A DNA stretch of 18,009 nt from Pleurotus ostreatus/Saccharomyces cerevisiae fusant (lineage: Eukaryota; Opisthokonta). The notes beneath the pieces were generated by a model, which saw only the letters and a program-made list of their open reading frames with translations, ran no database searches and was not told the origin of the DNA. The translations under genes and the position numbers were made by a program. Within the stretch, counting starts at the first letter, position 1; each line of letters begins with the position of its first letter. The stretch covers positions 1 through 18,009 of the forward strand of contig JAMQCK010000668.1 in the NCBI GenBank assembly GCA_024196135.1. Direction: 5' to 3'. Below are positions 16,782 to 18,009 of this stretch, piece after piece.

Positions 16782-18009
16782 CTACAGCACGAACGCAGAG
16801 AGCGCCAGCACGGCGAGCGCCGCCGCCGCCGTCCCGGCGCCAGCCATCATGCCAGAGGCACCGTTGTTGTCACCGCTGGCGCCAGCCGTGCTGGACGCGG
16901 ACGCGCCCTGCGCGCTGCCCGTCACCGAGCCAGTGGCCGCACCCGAACCGGTCACACTGCCGGTCTGAGACGCACCCGAGGAGGCAGAGGCCGACGGCTT
17001 GAAGCTCGCGAGGTTCTGCACGGCGGACCAGGAGGCGCCGGCGTTGTCGGAGTTGGCGTCGTACGGGATGTAGTTGACGTCGCCGCCGGTGGTGACCTGG
17101 ACAATCGAGTCCGGAGCACCGAAGTAGGACGCGGCAGCGTCGGCGGTGGGGCCAGCCAGGGTCTTGGTCGAGTTGTTCTGGGCGGGTGTCAGAAGGAGGA
17201 AACATGATGGGCGTGATTTGTGTATGGCGCACCTCGACGTTAATCACGTAGGTAGCAGACGCGTCGTCAGGAATGAAGAAGAACTCCTGCTGGACCTGTA
17301 ACAAATTCGTCAGTCAGAGGTGGAAACACATGCTTGAGCGAACGTACACCCTCGTTGAGGAAGATCGAGCCGGCCTGACCGTGCGTCTTCGGGAAGTTAC
17401 CATAGTACTGCGGCTCGGGCTGCATGTACGAGACTGCGAAGGGTAAGTGAAAAGATCGCGGGAAGTATGAAAGGGGTACGCACAGTGAATGACGAAGATC
17501 TTCGCGTTACCCTCATCAACGTCGGGAACATCAAGGAAGTGGATGTGGTTCTGCGCCAGAGCCATCACGGGCTTGTAGGAGTCATCGAAGCCAGCTGACT
17601 GGACGTCGTTCCAGGCGGCGCCGTCCTTGGCAGCAGTCTGGTCACCCATGTCCAGGGAGAATAGTTCATTGTGAGAGACGGCGTCTGGAAGGCGACAATC
17701 AGAACGCGGCGGAAGGGAAGGTTCCAATGGAACTCACAGAACACATTCGTGTCGTGGTCAAGGATAGCCTGGAAGTCGGAAGTGTCGAGAGAGCCGGCGC
17801 TAACGGACTGCTTGGACCAGGATTTGCCGGCGACATTGTAGATGTAGAGGGAAGATGCGTCAGACTTGTCAGCGCCGAGAACGTAGATGGCGTTGAAGAA
17901 CTGAGCGGGCCGCGTGAGTAACGGACTGCGGCACGAGCGCGTCGCGTTCACATACCTGGGCGAAGTAGCAGGTAACGTTGTCGCCATCGAATGGTCTGCA
18001 TCCTCATGT
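16782..18009 (-). CDS. GPI-anchored secreted protein, 3' part, possible beta-propeller
   Basis: The 5' end lies beyond the window. Visible minus-strand exons: 17995-17956, 17900-17738, 17684-17484, 17433-17348, 17295-17233, 17177-16782. The bases 18009-17996 read as the end of an intron (ATGCAG acceptor). They join in frame to 315 residues; introns are 50-55 nt, GT-AG. The start of the visible part is PFDGDNVTCYFAQ. Next come strands such as NAIYVLGAD, SSLYIYNVAGKSWSKQ and HNELFSLDMGD, which look like kelch-type propeller blades, then FVIHFSYMQPEPQYYGNF and YVINVENNSTKTL. N-glycosylation sequons are NVT and NNST. The last 75 residues are a Ser/Ala/Gly/Thr-rich stalk (TGSVTGSGAATGS) followed by AGAGTAAAALAVLALSAFVL, a typical GPI-attachment signal; an anchor site near the GDNNGAS segment is likely. 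It should be a plasma-membrane or cell-wall protein. I recognise no catalytic residues; the propeller assignment is inference. Confidence 0.8.

Noticed and set aside
16530..17207. 225-codon plus-strand frame at the right end
   Set aside because: Most of it is antisense to the GPI-anchored protein exons and their 3' flank; composition is Arg/Gly-rich and no domain is present.

Overview
The window looks like nuclear DNA of a basidiomycete fungus, most probably an Agaricomycete and plausibly a wood-decay polypore. The base composition is GC-rich. Every convincing gene is interrupted by many short GT-AG introns, mostly 43-66 nt with a few of 114-151 nt. The proteins have typical mushroom features: a P450 with a GPANC heme loop, a Ser/Thr-rich single-pass membrane protein, and GPI-anchored and Gly/Ser-tailed secreted proteins. 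Gene models were built by hand by joining open frames at splice sites. Coordinates given for genes span first to last coding base, and exons are listed in the evidence.

Layout, left to right. (1) 1-210, + strand: 3' end of a secreted protein with a Gly/Pro/Ser tail, possibly an extracellular intradiol dioxygenase. (2) 1074-2312, +: six-exon Tvp38/TMEM64 (VTT/DedA) Golgi-type membrane protein. (3) 3357-3771, -: three-exon small secreted protein of about 101 residues with a signal peptide and no recognised family. (4) 5308-7615, +: eleven-exon cytochrome P450 of 568 residues, complete in all diagnostic motifs. (5) 8083-10453, -: seven-exon multi-pass membrane RING-H2 protein of 624 residues with an enlarged first zinc loop. 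(6) 11008-13099, -: four-exon nuclear-looking protein of 645 residues, with an acidic stretch, a long charged coiled coil and a C-terminal J-like HPD segment similar in style to NFKBIL1. (7) 14051-15744, +: five-exon mucin-like single-pass membrane protein of about 492 residues, with an uncertain 5' end. (8) 16782-17995, -: 3' part of a GPI-anchored secreted protein whose 5' end lies beyond the window.

The genes do not form an obvious pathway or metabolic cluster. There is only one P450 and no backbone synthase, transporter or pathway regulator. Three products are destined for the surface or outside (1, 3, 8), one is a cell-surface sensor-like protein (7), two are endomembrane proteins (2, 5, and the P450 is also membrane-anchored), and one is probably nuclear (6). 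I saw no tRNA, rRNA, CRISPR array, transposon or insertion element. The longest intergenic stretches (about 0.9-1.5 kb) hold only promoter or 3'-flank type sequence, a poly(dA) tract and two long open frames of doubtful status.

No clear new biological system was found. The most interesting points are the RING loop insertion, the orphan small secreted protein, the isolated HPD motif behind a coiled coil, the possible 7-nt first coding exon of the mucin gene, and an unassigned frame just upstream of it on the other strand.
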